Shown here piece after piece: positions 18,602-26,814 of a DNA stretch of 64,000 nt. The position numbers and the translations under genes are program-made. The DNA is from Micromonospora sp. 15K316. GTDB lineage: Bacteria > Actinomycetota > Actinomycetes > Mycobacteriales > Micromonosporaceae. Every line of letters begins with the position of its first letter. Positions within the stretch are counted from its first letter, which is position 1. Where the stretch lies: positions 1-64,000 of the forward strand of contig NZ_SMKG01000002.1 of assembly GCF_004348525.1 (NCBI RefSeq), given 5' to 3'. Below the pieces are notes generated by a model, which did no database searches, was not told the origin of the DNA, and worked only from the letters and a program-made list of their open reading frames with translations.

Positions 18602-19024
18602 TCAGGCCTTCCCGGCGGGGCTGTTCTGGTACGCGGCGAGGTGCCAGGCACCGTCGCGCTTGACCATCAACCACGAGGCGCGGATCGCCCGCTCATTGGC
18701 GACTGCGGTCTCGCCGGGCAGGAGAACGCCGCCATCGGTGAGCACCAAGGCGACGTCCCCGCTGAGGAATCGGACGTCGATGGGCTGGCCGGTAACGGTG
18801 GTGCCCTGGTAGGGGCCGGCGAAGGCGTCCCGCATGAAGGCGACGATGGCACCACGACCCTTGAGAAACAGATCCGGCAGGATCATGCTGCCGTCTTCGA
18901 CGAAGACCTCACCGAAGGCGTCGGCGTCGTGCTGAGCCCAGGCCGCGACGATCCGGCCGGGAAGGGCAGCCACACCGGCATGGTCGACCGGGCTGGGACG
19001 GAAGTTTGCGCTGGTTGCGGACAC
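18602..19024 (-). CDS. NTF2/SnoaL-fold protein, SgcJ family
   Basis: 140-residue protein of the SgcJ/EcaC group with the cone-shaped NTF2-like fold. Diagnostic stretches are IVAAWAQHDADAFGEVFVEDGSM near residue 25 (only partly quoted: AWAQHDADAFGEVF) and the C-terminal SWLMVKRDGAWHLAAYQNSP. SgcJ homologues occur in many enediyne clusters and are thought to help in forming or handling the nascent core, though the exact reaction is not settled. The GTG start has GGAGGAG seven bases upstream. It lies 35 bp after the flavoenzyme gene on the same strand and is probably co-transcribed with it. Presence of this gene supports the enediyne assignment. Confidence 0.9.
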   Translation of the reverse strand: MSATSANFRPSPVDHAGVAALPGRIVAAWAQHDADAFGEVFVEDGSMILPDLFLKGRGAIVAFMRDAFAGPYQGTTVTGQPIDVRFLSGDVALVLTDGGVLLPGETAVANERAIRASWLMVKRDGAWHLAAYQNSPAGKA

Positions 19025-19059
19025 GTTGGTACTCCTCCTGGGTGGTGCCGGGGATCCGG

Positions 19060-20241
19060 TCAGACGTAGAGGGTGTTCGGCTCGAGCCCGCTAAGCAGAC
19101 GGCCGTACAACTCGCTGTTCGTGTTCGGGTGCATGAGCGCGTGCAGGCTCAGCGCCTGAATGTCCCGCAGGATGCGCTGGATGGGGACGTCGAGGTAGAT
19201 GGACGACCCACCGCTCGCGTTGGCGAGGGTCTCAACGGCCTCCCGGGCCCGCTGGACCGTCGCACCCATGTCGGCGCGCGCGAGCACACGCTCGTCGATC
19301 GTCCACGGAGCCTGCTCGGCCGCCTTTCGGTCGACGAGCGCGGCCAGCCGGTGGGCGTGGAACTGAGCCTCATCAACCCGAATGGCGGCGTCGCCCAACT
19401 GAAGGTGCGTGATCGGCGCCTCGCGCTGGCTGGTGTAATTCGTGTACGTAATCTTGCGGTCGCCGAGCCGCTGGGTGAAGGCGTCCAGCGCCGCCTTCGC
19501 GAGACCGAGCGCGACGCCGACGGACGAGGCGGAGGCCACCGGCAGCAGCGGCGCCTGGTAGATCCCGCTGGATTTGTTGGCGTGCGAAACGCCCTCCCCC
19601 TCGAGGACCGCACCCAGCGGCAGGAACCGGTCCTGTGGCACGAAGAGGTCCTGGGCGACGGTGCTGACGCTACCGGTTCCCCTCAGCCCGGCCGTGTGCC
19701 AGTCGTCCACGATCTGCAGGTCGCTGGTGGGCACCAGCGCGATGACCGGCATGGGCTCGGCCTCCGGCGCGACCAGGACGGCGATGATGGCCTGCCACCG
19801 GCTGTGCAGCGCGCCGGTGATGAAGCCCCACTTCCCGTTCACGGCGATGCCCCCTTCGATGGGCGTCGCCATCGCGCTGGGGCTCAGCGTCCCGCAGACG
19901 AGCGAGTCGGGGCCGGCGAACACCGTGTCCTGGACGTAGTCCGGGAAGTGGGACGCCATCCAGGTGGGGATCCAGTACACCGACGCCGCCCACGCGGTCG
20001 ACCCGTCGCCGCGGGCCAGTTCCGCGGCGACATCGACGAGGGTACGGGTGTCGCACTCGTATCCGCCGTAGCGCAGCGGCGTCCGCATACGGAAGATGCC
20101 CGCCTCCGCCAGCGCGGCGACGGCGTCGTCGTGGACCCGCCGGTTCTCCTCGTTCCACGTCGAGAACTTCCGCAGCGTCGGGACGAGTTCGGACGCTCGG
20201 CGTATCAGCTCGGCGCGTCCGGGTAGGTCATTGCTCAACAC
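19060..20241 (-). CDS. Acyl-CoA dehydrogenase-like flavin monooxygenase
   Basis: 393-residue protein of the acyl-CoA dehydrogenase fold that includes two-component flavin hydroxylases (HsaA/DszC-like group). Recognisable parts are RRVHDDAVAALAEAGIFRM at the start, GGYECDTRTLVDVAAELARG, GDGSTAWAASVYW, and the central GLRGTGSVSTVAQDLFVP. Unlike true acyl-CoA dehydrogenases no clear catalytic Glu of the CoA type is apparent, so it more likely uses reduced flavin and oxygen. The flavin reductase at 28952-29503 is an available partner. Start: AAGGAGGT lies three bases before a GTG (20241) and six before a TTG (20238); the longer frame to 20319 is not supported. It heads a two-gene unit with the SgcJ-like gene. 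Confidence 0.85.
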   Translation of the reverse strand: MLSNDLPGRAELIRRASELVPTLRKFSTWNEENRRVHDDAVAALAEAGIFRMRTPLRYGGYECDTRTLVDVAAELARGDGSTAWAASVYWIPTWMASHFPDYVQDTVFAGPDSLVCGTLSPSAMATPIEGGIAVNGKWGFITGALHSRWQAIIAVLVAPEAEPMPVIALVPTSDLQIVDDWHTAGLRGTGSVSTVAQDLFVPQDRFLPLGAVLEGEGVSHANKSSGIYQAPLLPVASASSVGVALGLAKAALDAFTQRLGDRKITYTNYTSQREAPITHLQLGDAAIRVDEAQFHAHRLAALVDRKAAEQAPWTIDERVLARADMGATVQRAREAVETLANASGGSSIYLDVPIQRILRDIQALSLHALMHPNTNSELYGRLLSGLEPNTLYV

Positions 20242-20324
20242 ATACCTCCTTGAGAGATACGGCTCGAATGAGCCGTGACAGCGATGCTCTCTGTCGCGGA
20301 CCGCCGCGATGACGTCCACAGCAC

Positions 20325-20337
20325 GCGAAATTCGCGA
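20325..20337. promoter_or_regulatory. Palindrome upstream of the flavoenzyme gene
   Basis: Perfect inverted repeat cgcgaa-a-ttcgcg, about 85 bp upstream of the acyl-CoA-dehydrogenase-like start and within the gap before the AraC gene. It is a candidate operator; nothing else supports a specific regulator. Confidence 0.3.
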
Positions 20338-20476
20338 ATGTCTTCAATGAACATCGAGCGCAGGCCCGCCATCGCCGGTTAGACGGCCATATCTTCTGGC
20401 TTGCCGCAGGCGGTCACCGGCGGTCGGAACGCGGTCGGGCAGGTCGCACTCACACAACGCGGCGGCGCCACGACGC

Positions 20477-21262
20477 TCACGCCGCTCGGCCGACCCCGAC
20501 ACCACCCCACCTGGATCGGCGCCCGGTGGCGATGGCGCGTACGTCCGGCATCGCCAGCAGCATCGGCGGGTCGTAGAGACGGGCGGGCTCGAGCCGCACG
20601 ACAACATCCAGGGCCTGCTCGGGGCCGATCCGGAACGGGCCGTGGCAGCCGAACAGCGCGTCCGCCTCCGATTTAGGCCCGCCGTCATCGCCGAAACCGA
20701 GGCCGTGGCAGAGCAGGTACCACGTGCCCTCCGGCACCTTGTCGAGTCCGAAGCGGCCAGGACCCGCGAGAGTGGCGCAGCTGACCGGACGGCCTTCCGG
20801 TATCCGACTCTTGAACAAACCCATGAACACCACCTCGATCGCCGCCGACGAGCGGGCCGCGACGACACCCGAGACGACGCCGCGGCCGGCGGCCACGTCG
20901 TCCGGCGGCAGCGGGGCGATCGACCGCAGGACCCCACCGCCTCGGCGGTACTCGGTGGGCGACAAACCCACGCTGCGGGTGAAGCGGGAACTGAATGTGC
21001 CGACGCTGTTGTACCCGACGTGCACGCTGATATCGGCTACGTTCATCGATGTCGACAGCAACAGCGACTTCGCGCGCTGCAGGCGCAGGGCCGACAGGAA
21101 TCGACCCGGCGAAACGCCGGTCACCCGCTGGAAGACCCGCGTGTAGTGGAACTTGCTGAACATGGCGGCACGTGCCATGTCGTCCACGGTCAACTGCTCG
21201 CCGAGGTTGCCCTGCATCAACATTATGGAACGTTCGACAGCATCAACGAAATGGCTGCTCAT
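20477..21262 (-). CDS. AraC-family regulator with C-terminal sensor-like domain (paralogue 1)
   Basis: 261-residue regulator with the AraC double helix-turn-helix at the N-terminus (residues about 5-110), not at the usual C-terminus: LTVDDMARAAMFSKFHYTRVFQRVTGVSPGRF (partly quoted: AAMFSKFHYTRVFQRVTG) and VGYNSVGTFSSRFTRSVGLS. The remaining 150 residues form a second domain, with PEGTWYLLCHGLG as a marker, that is clearly shared with the AraC protein at 26815. I choose the second of two adjacent ATGs (21262) because GGGGAGG is then five bases away; the frame is open to 21448. It lies downstream of a gene-poor 1.07-kb stretch. It probably controls the cluster, perhaps in response to a pathway compound bound by the C-terminal domain. 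Confidence 0.87.
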   Translation of the reverse strand: MSSHFVDAVERSIMLMQGNLGEQLTVDDMARAAMFSKFHYTRVFQRVTGVSPGRFLSALRLQRAKSLLLSTSMNVADISVHVGYNSVGTFSSRFTRSVGLSPTEYRRGGGVLRSIAPLPPDDVAAGRGVVSGVVAARSSAAIEVVFMGLFKSRIPEGRPVSCATLAGPGRFGLDKVPEGTWYLLCHGLGFGDDGGPKSEADALFGCHGPFRIGPEQALDVVVRLEPARLYDPPMLLAMPDVRAIATGRRSRWGGVGVGRAA

Positions 21263-22336
21263 CATGCCCTCCCCGCCGAGGACGCGCCGCATCGCCGACA
21301 TTTCGCCACGGCGAGGAATGCAAAGCACTCCAGCCCATGGAATTGTCGGCAATTCACCAACCGCGCGCTCGAACAGACTCCACGCCGGTAACAGTTCCTG
21401 ACTGATCTGCGGTGGACGCAGGACCTGAACCGGTTCGCCCCAGGTCACTGCCTACCGCGAAGGAATCCAGTCAGGAGCTGCCGCTGTCGACCAGGCCACT
21501 GACCCGCGGACGGCGGTTCGGCGCCGGATGACTAACGTCAGGTGAAGGACCCAAGTATTGGTGGCCCATCTTCCGCTCCCCTTCGGTTCCGCAGTTCTTG
21601 GCACTTGCGGGTGCGGTAATCCTCTCGTTACACAGAGGAGTCGAGCATCTTGAAAAGTGCGGTCAATCCCGCACGCTCGAAGAAGTGCACCGTGTCGAAT
21701 ATCACGTCCGGCGGCCACGACGGGAGGAAAGGCCTTACTCGACGCCGTGACAATGAGTCATGCATCGCGATGGGGTCCCCCAATTCGGCACCGGGGCGTC
21801 GCCGCCGCACATGAACGCTGCGTAAAGTCATTCATGCGGCGGAGCGGCTGGGCACCTGTGCGACGTAACAGAACGTGCTGTTGCCGCAGGTGGGATTGAG
21901 GGGGCTAACGCCTGCGCGCCATCGACGGTCGGTCACCATGCCCCGCTGAGCCGCGACATGGGGTCACGCAGTGAGAGTCATTTTCATCGTGACCGTACTG
22001 CCGGCCGGTCGACGCCAAACCCCGAAGATCGACGAGGATCAGGATCCGGGTAAGACGACGGTCGATGACGACGGATGCCTCGACCGGGGGACCGCCGCGC
22101 CGCCTCACCTTCCGCGATCCCGACGTCCAGTCGCCCCTCTGAACTACCGCGCCGGCCGGCTTCACACTCGCTATCGACAGCGTCGATCACGGTGGCGGTT
22201 TCGGCCCCAGTCGGTATGCCCTGCTCGTCCCTGCTCATCTGCGCAACGGCGAACCGGCACATCGACGTCGATCGGATAGACAGGTGCTGCTCCGGCCGCG
22301 CCGGCCGGGGCGGTCTCCGACCCGGCCGGCGGCGGG
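21263..22336. other. 1.07-kb gene-poor stretch
   Basis: No convincing gene. It contains the promoter side of AraC paralogue 1 and the 3' side of the unbU-type gene. A 67-codon minus-strand frame (21628-21831) ending in a plausible-looking peptide has weak start signals and middling third-position GC, and I do not call it. A GC-rich hairpin, ccggccggg (22301-22309) / cccggccgg (22321-22329), sits just past the unbU stop and may terminate that transcript. Confidence 0.5.
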
Positions 22337-23350
22337 TCATGCCCTTGCCGTGTCGGTCACCGGTACCGGGCCGGCGCGCCGACTATCCGCCTGCGCGGGC
22401 CGGCGGATCCAAATGATCCACCACATGAGGCCACGGACGAGACACACGATGGTGACCGCGAAGAAGGTCGTGTAGACCACGTTGAGCGCGAGTAGGACGC
22501 CGTAGACCGCAGCGACGCTGGCACCAAAGGTGAACTGGTTCCATCCCTTGGTCGGCGTGGTCCCCGGATCGGTGATCATGTAGTTGGTGAACAGGACGAA
22601 GGCCACCCCGGTCATCGGTACCAGGGCACCCCACAGCGCCACGTCGAGTGTCCAGTGCCGGATCAACGCCTGGATTACGAAACCGCCGACCCAGCCGAGG
22701 ATCAGCGGCACCTTCTTGGTCAGCATCGCATTGAGGACAGTGCCGGAGGTGATGATGACCAACGGAACGACGATGCTGATCGCGTCAGGCACGTGCTCCG
22801 TGAATTGGTACGGTGGCGCGACGTTCACCCATGGGAAGACCAGCAGCGCCGCGGAGATGCCCAGGTTGGACGGGTTCATGAAGTGCCGCATCCGGCCGTT
22901 GATGGGCGCCCGGAGCACAGCCTTCTGACCGATGGCGACCAGCACCGCGAACGCGATCGGCCAGAACCGGTCATTGGCGTAGAGCAACATGTTCGCCGCG
23001 AGAGCCGTGATGTGCGTCGGCAGCAGGAACTCATACATCCCCCGCCACCCTCGGCCGGAGAACTCCGGGGAGCGCCGATACGCCGCGGCGGTGACCAGCT
23101 CGATCAGAACCTCCGCCGCGTAGCCAATCAACAGTGCGAAGATCGGCCAGGCCCACGGCTGCTCGAATCCGAGCACGGTGTAGCCGAGGATGTTGAAGAT
23201 CGTCATCGAAAGCGCAAAGTTGCGCAGGGCGATGTACCGTGGGTCCTTCGGTGCCGCGGGCGCTGCCGGCTTCCGTACGGGTGGATCACCGCCGGCCCGC
23301 TCAAGGCCTGCGCTGCGTGCCAACGTGTCGATGGGCTGAGTGCTGGTCAT
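22337..23350 (-). CDS. unbU: Enediyne conserved membrane protein UnbU/E5 (NqrB/RnfD-like)
   Basis: 337-residue integral membrane protein belonging to the conserved enediyne warhead cassette (UnbU, E5). It has about eight to nine hydrophobic helices after a Pro/Ala-rich N-terminal tail. The segments MNPSNLGISAALLVFPWV and NYMITDPGTTPTKGWN resemble the flavin-attachment and membrane regions of the NQR2/RnfD/RnfE family of redox-driven membrane proteins. That similarity suggests membrane electron transfer, but the function in enediyne biosynthesis is not established. The ATG overlaps the stop of the E4 gene (ATGA), so E4 and E5 are translated as a pair. The pairing of this protein with E4 is one of the most dependable marks of an enediyne cluster. 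Confidence 0.92.
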   Translation of the reverse strand: MTSTQPIDTLARSAGLERAGGDPPVRKPAAPAAPKDPRYIALRNFALSMTIFNILGYTVLGFEQPWAWPIFALLIGYAAEVLIELVTAAAYRRSPEFSGRGWRGMYEFLLPTHITALAANMLLYANDRFWPIAFAVLVAIGQKAVLRAPINGRMRHFMNPSNLGISAALLVFPWVNVAPPYQFTEHVPDAISIVVPLVIITSGTVLNAMLTKKVPLILGWVGGFVIQALIRHWTLDVALWGALVPMTGVAFVLFTNYMITDPGTTPTKGWNQFTFGASVAAVYGVLLALNVVYTTFFAVTIVCLVRGLMWWIIWIRRPAQADSRRAGPVPVTDTARA

Positions 23351-25311
23351 CGCACCTCCACCTCCCGTGCCTGATCGGTGAGCATCAGGCTGTGCCAGCC
23401 GCGGGTCACTTCTCGGGTCTCGGTGTGGCGCACGCCATCGAGATCACGCCAGGTCACCTCGACGGAGACCGGTTGGTCGCCGATCTCGCCGAGGCCGAAG
23501 AACACGTCAAAGCTGCGCTTACCCGAGTGGCCGCCTCCGCCGTCGAGCTGGGCCAGTCGGGTGCGACCGTCCGGGGTCCGGACGCGGACCTGGGCGCCGT
23601 AGGCCGGCGTCCCGATCGTCTCCGGCGAGGTGGCCGGCCGGTAGAGGCGAAGACCGACGAAGTTGCCGGGGTCGGCGATGGTGTTGCGGTAGAAGCTCGG
23701 CCGGCCCCACTGCCGCGCGACGGCGAAGTCCTGGGTGCCGTTGCCGTCGACGTCCGCGACCGCGATGCCCCGGCTCGGCGTGTCGTCGCCCATGCCTAGG
23801 TCCGCGGCGAGGTTGACGTAGCGACCGTTGCCCTCGCGCGTCCAGAACGAGATCGGTTGGGACCCGGCGATGTCGTCACCCGGTTTCGCGTTCGGCCACA
23901 TCCCGGGGTTGCGCAGCATGAGGTCGTTGGCCATGGCCAGTTCCTGGAGCCAGGCCCACCGGTTGAGGCTGCCCTTGATGAAGCCGTTGGCCTGAACTAC
24001 CTCGACATCGCCGTTGTTGTCGAAGTCCGCCATCTTCGCGTCCCAACCCCAGCCCGACCAGGCCAGGTTGCGCTCCGCCGCCTCGTTCACGTACGGCGCA
24101 CGGCCCTCGCTCAGCAGCCGTCTCGCCGCCTGCGGGCTCGACGCGGTGTTACGCCAGACGAACGTGCTCTCCTCGAGTCCCCACGAGGTGGTGATGTTGC
24201 TGACGAACGCGTCGAAGCGCCCGCTGCCGTGCAGGTCACCGAACTCGATGGACATGCCCTTGAACGAGTCGTGGCCGAGAACCATCGACTTCGGCGTGAG
24301 CGGGTCACGCTCGCCCTCGACCAGCTCGAACCGGATCTGGCCGGGAACGGACCGGTTGTAAAGGAGCCGGTCGTTGCCGAAGTCGTTGGCGAGGTACAGC
24401 TCCGGCAGCAGGTCGCCGTCGAGGTCGGCCGACCCCGCACCCAGGGTCCAGCCGGTCGCCACGGCCGGGTCCAGCGCCTTCTGCTCCGTGTAGGTGACCG
24501 ATGGCGCCTTGCCACTCTGGGCGGTGGTCCATCGCAGGATGTGGGCCCCGCCGGCGTTGCGGGCGTGCGACATGGAATTGTTCATCTGCACCCCGGCCAG
24601 CCCCTCCGGATCGAGCACGGCAGAGTCAGGGAAGTAGTTGAAGACACCGACGTCCACGTGCCCATCACCGTCGAAGTCCGCCACCGCAACGGCGTTGGTG
24701 TTCCACAACGGCCCGTGGTAGACACCGTCGCCTCCGTTGAGGTTTCGGACGAGCTCGGTCGGCAGGAACCCTTCCGCCCCCAGGGGCTCGCCCGAGCCCC
24801 GATTCATAAACAGCACCGGCGTGCGGCCCCAGTAGTAGACGAGCAGGTCCATCCAGCCGTCCTCGTTGAAGTCTCCGGGAACACAGCCCATCGGGGCCAT
24901 CGCCTGGTGCACCGGCAACGGCGCAGGTTCGAGGATGAACGGCTGGTACACGTTCCCGCTGCCCGGTGCGGGCGTGACGATCACGCTGTCGCTGCGCGTG
25001 TCGACCAGACAGATGTCGTTGGCGACACCGCTGGCGTCGAGGTCGTTGACGGCGACAGCCGCGCCGACGGAGGACACCCAGGAGCGGATGTGGTCGTACT
25101 CGGGGTTGACCGCGCGGACGGTGCGCTCGGGCAGGCCCGGCGGCAGGATGATCGGCCGTTCCGTGAACGAGAACTGACCGGCCAGCCTGGCCCGGTCGGC
25201 TGGGGACGCCGACGGCAGCCGTGCGAGCAGATAGGCGGAGACCAATAGGATGGTTACCACGACCATGGGTATCAGGCGGCGTAAAATGCCGACCGGTTGC
25301 GAGACCAACAT
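23347..25311 (-). CDS. unbV: Enediyne conserved protein UnbV/E4 (FG-GAP / ASPIC-UnbV)
   Basis: 654-residue member of the enediyne cassette. An N-terminal membrane anchor (residues about 18-36, MVVVTILLVSAYLLARL) is followed by several FG-GAP/VCBS-type calcium-binding repeats, seen as DFNEDGWMD, DFDGDGHVD, DLDGDLLPE, DFDNNGDVE and DVDGNGTQD, and a C-terminal ASPIC/UnbV domain (GGGGHSGKRSFDVFFGLGE). The layout predicts a beta-propeller held outside the membrane. Its exact role is unknown, but it is conserved with UnbU and UnbL in all enediyne cassettes. Start ATG 25311 follows GAGGGGGAG; the frame is open upstream to 25347. Codon 10 is TTA, which could put this gene under bldA-type control. Confidence 0.92.
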   Translation of the reverse strand: MLVSQPVGILRRLIPMVVVTILLVSAYLLARLPSASPADRARLAGQFSFTERPIILPPGLPERTVRAVNPEYDHIRSWVSSVGAAVAVNDLDASGVANDICLVDTRSDSVIVTPAPGSGNVYQPFILEPAPLPVHQAMAPMGCVPGDFNEDGWMDLLVYYWGRTPVLFMNRGSGEPLGAEGFLPTELVRNLNGGDGVYHGPLWNTNAVAVADFDGDGHVDVGVFNYFPDSAVLDPEGLAGVQMNNSMSHARNAGGAHILRWTTAQSGKAPSVTYTEQKALDPAVATGWTLGAGSADLDGDLLPELYLANDFGNDRLLYNRSVPGQIRFELVEGERDPLTPKSMVLGHDSFKGMSIEFGDLHGSGRFDAFVSNITTSWGLEESTFVWRNTASSPQAARRLLSEGRAPYVNEAAERNLAWSGWGWDAKMADFDNNGDVEVVQANGFIKGSLNRWAWLQELAMANDLMLRNPGMWPNAKPGDDIAGSQPISFWTREGNGRYVNLAADLGMGDDTPSRGIAVADVDGNGTQDFAVARQWGRPSFYRNTIADPGNFVGLRLYRPATSPETIGTPAYGAQVRVRTPDGRTRLAQLDGGGGHSGKRSFDVFFGLGEIGDQPVSVEVTWRDLDGVRHTETREVTRGWHSLMLTDQAREVEVR

Positions 25312-25688
25312 CTCCCCCTCGGAATAGGCAGCGCCCTCACGCTGCATCGAAATGCGACTGCTCGGGACAGCCGGTCGGCTCGCCGCATTTCGGGGACGCC
25401 CGGTTCCAGCGCCGGCGGGGCAGAGTCGGGTCGTCGCCGTCTCTGCGGCGGCCGGGGATTACCGGTAGGACATGCGGTTGTTTCATCGGTTCCGGGAAGC
25501 ACGTGGCGTCCCGGGAAAAGCAACCGCACCGTTGGAGCGGTCCCGAACCACCATCATCATGGCTGACGACCCGAATCAGGTCTTCTCGCATCTTGCGGGT
25601 CAGCAAGATATCGACATGCAAGGCGCGGAGGGCGCTGTCGGACGCAACCCATTCCGCGCCTTCGCTTTGCGTCCGACAGCGCCGAATA
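25312..25688. other. Region between the MerR regulator and unbV
   Basis: 377 bp on the minus-strand path from the MerR gene to unbV. It holds the strong hairpin at 25631-25683 just past the MerR stop and should contain the promoter of the unbV-unbU unit. A small plus-strand frame starting at ATG 25559 has no ribosome binding site and is not called. Confidence 0.5.
25631..25683 (-). terminator. 17-bp hairpin past the MerR stop, with alternative pairing
   Basis: Perfect 17-bp arms, ggcgctgtcggacgcaa (25631-25647) and ttgcgtccgacagcgcc (25667-25683), separated by 19 bases. The hairpin begins five bases after the MerR stop. There is no T-run on the minus strand. A second 9-bp pair, aaggcgcgg (25620-25628) with ccgcgcctt (25654-25662), uses bases in the loop. 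Confidence 0.6.
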
Positions 25689-26336
25689 TCACGTCCGTTC
25701 GGCGCCTACCGGTCCGGTGGCCTCGATGAGGTGCTCGCGGGCCAGCCGTCGCAACGCGGCCATCCCGGCTTCCAGCAGAACGACCCGAGCGATCACAGTC
25801 GCCCGGTCGTTGTCCGGCTCCACGCTGGACGACAGCGACGCGACCTCCAGGGCGGTCAGACACATGGCCGCCTCGGCGTACGGCGCGAAGACGCCCACGT
25901 CGGCGTCACCGGTCAGCCGTTCCAGAGCGGTGAGCACCCGTGCCAGCGTATGCCGACCGGGTGAGTCGTCTGCGACCCGCCAACCCAACATGTCGATGAA
26001 GGAGTCGATCCGGGCGGCCGCCCCCTGCCGCTCCGGCATCGCCAGCAGACTCGGGTCCTCGGCGAAGAGAGCGTCGTTGATCACCGCGCAGAGACCGGCA
26101 ATCGGCAGGCCCCGGCTGTCGATCGCATGGAGAACCTCCCGCACCGAGGCGAGACTCATCCTGCCCACCGCGGTCATCGTGCGTATCAGCATCAGCCGGG
26201 ACACATGCCGCTCGTCGTAGTCCAAATGGCGCCTCCCGGGCGCTGATCGACCGGGCGGAAGAAGACCCTCCCTCAGGTAGAATTTGATGGTCGGCACCGG
26301 CAGCTCGGCACGGCGACTCAACTCCACGATCTTCAA
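25689..26336 (-). CDS. MerR-family transcriptional regulator
   Basis: 215-residue regulator with an N-terminal MerR winged helix: MKIVELSRRAELPVPTIKFY, LREGLLPPG and RRHLDYDERHVSRLMLIRTM are typical of actinobacterial MerR proteins of the PIKFYLREG group. The C-terminal 140 residues, mostly alpha-helical with no paired cysteines, would bind an unknown effector or mediate dimerisation. The natural start is a TTG at 26336, since MerR proteins of this type begin with MKI or MRI; a GTG at 26327 would remove part of the first helix. It is divergent from the AraC gene at 26815 and followed by a strong hairpin, and lies upstream of unbV. It probably regulates one or both flanking units. Confidence 0.88.
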   Translation of the reverse strand: MKIVELSRRAELPVPTIKFYLREGLLPPGRSAPGRRHLDYDERHVSRLMLIRTMTAVGRMSLASVREVLHAIDSRGLPIAGLCAVINDALFAEDPSLLAMPERQGAAARIDSFIDMLGWRVADDSPGRHTLARVLTALERLTGDADVGVFAPYAEAAMCLTALEVASLSSSVEPDNDRATVIARVVLLEAGMAALRRLAREHLIEATGPVGAERT

Positions 26337-26814
26337 TCGGATCCCACCGTACGTCTGATCACGAGTTCGGCCGGCCTTCGGCGATAGGACACGATTGCCC
26401 GGTATGTCGCACGGTGGGGCTCACCCCCTCGATCGGGCAGTCTCCCCCCACCACTGACGGGCACCCCTTACGGACAGTGCCGGGTTGCCACGGCGCATCG
26501 AGCGCGCTTGACCTGTCGTCGCAGCACAGGCCGTTGGGGCCGGCCGCTTGCGACGGTTATGGGGACGCCTCTCCGAATCGGACTGATAGCGCAACTATCC
26601 ATTACGGCCCGTAACGCATTCGCTGACCCTCGGCAGTCACGGGACGACGCGGAGTTGCCCAGGACAATTGCGGGCGCTAGCATCTAGCCACTGCAAGATG
26701 ATGATCAATAAGGAAACCTTTGAGGCAGCACATTTTGTTTTTGCATATAGGCACACCAGATGCGCCTTGCCGCCACGCCCGCTGGGCCCACTCTAGGCAT
26801 CAAGGAGTGGCGCG
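26337..26814. other. Divergent regulatory region between MerR and AraC genes
   Basis: 478 bp between divergently read regulator genes. The last 110 bp before the AraC start are unusually AT-rich for this DNA (26700-26760). No gene is seen. Confidence 0.55.
26720..26749 (+). promoter_or_regulatory. Candidate promoter of AraC paralogue 2
   Basis: TTGAGG (26720-26725) and CATATA (26744-26749) are 18 bases apart inside the AT-rich stretch and about 65 bases upstream of the AraC start. This is a plausible sigma-70-like promoter, judged by eye only. Confidence 0.35.

Noticed and set aside
21628..21831. 67-codon minus-strand frame in the gene-poor stretch
   Set aside because: Its C-terminal peptide looks plausible, but start signals are weak and codon bias is not convincing.
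21696..25697. Shared 15-mer cgaatatcacgtccg at 21696-21710 and 25683-25697
   Set aside because: One copy overlaps the end of the MerR gene. A few 15-base matches are expected by chance in 64 kb, and the flanks do not match.
25559..25729. Small plus-strand frame starting MADDPNQVFSHLAG
   Set aside because: No ribosome binding site; it runs antisense into the end of the MerR gene and through the hairpin.
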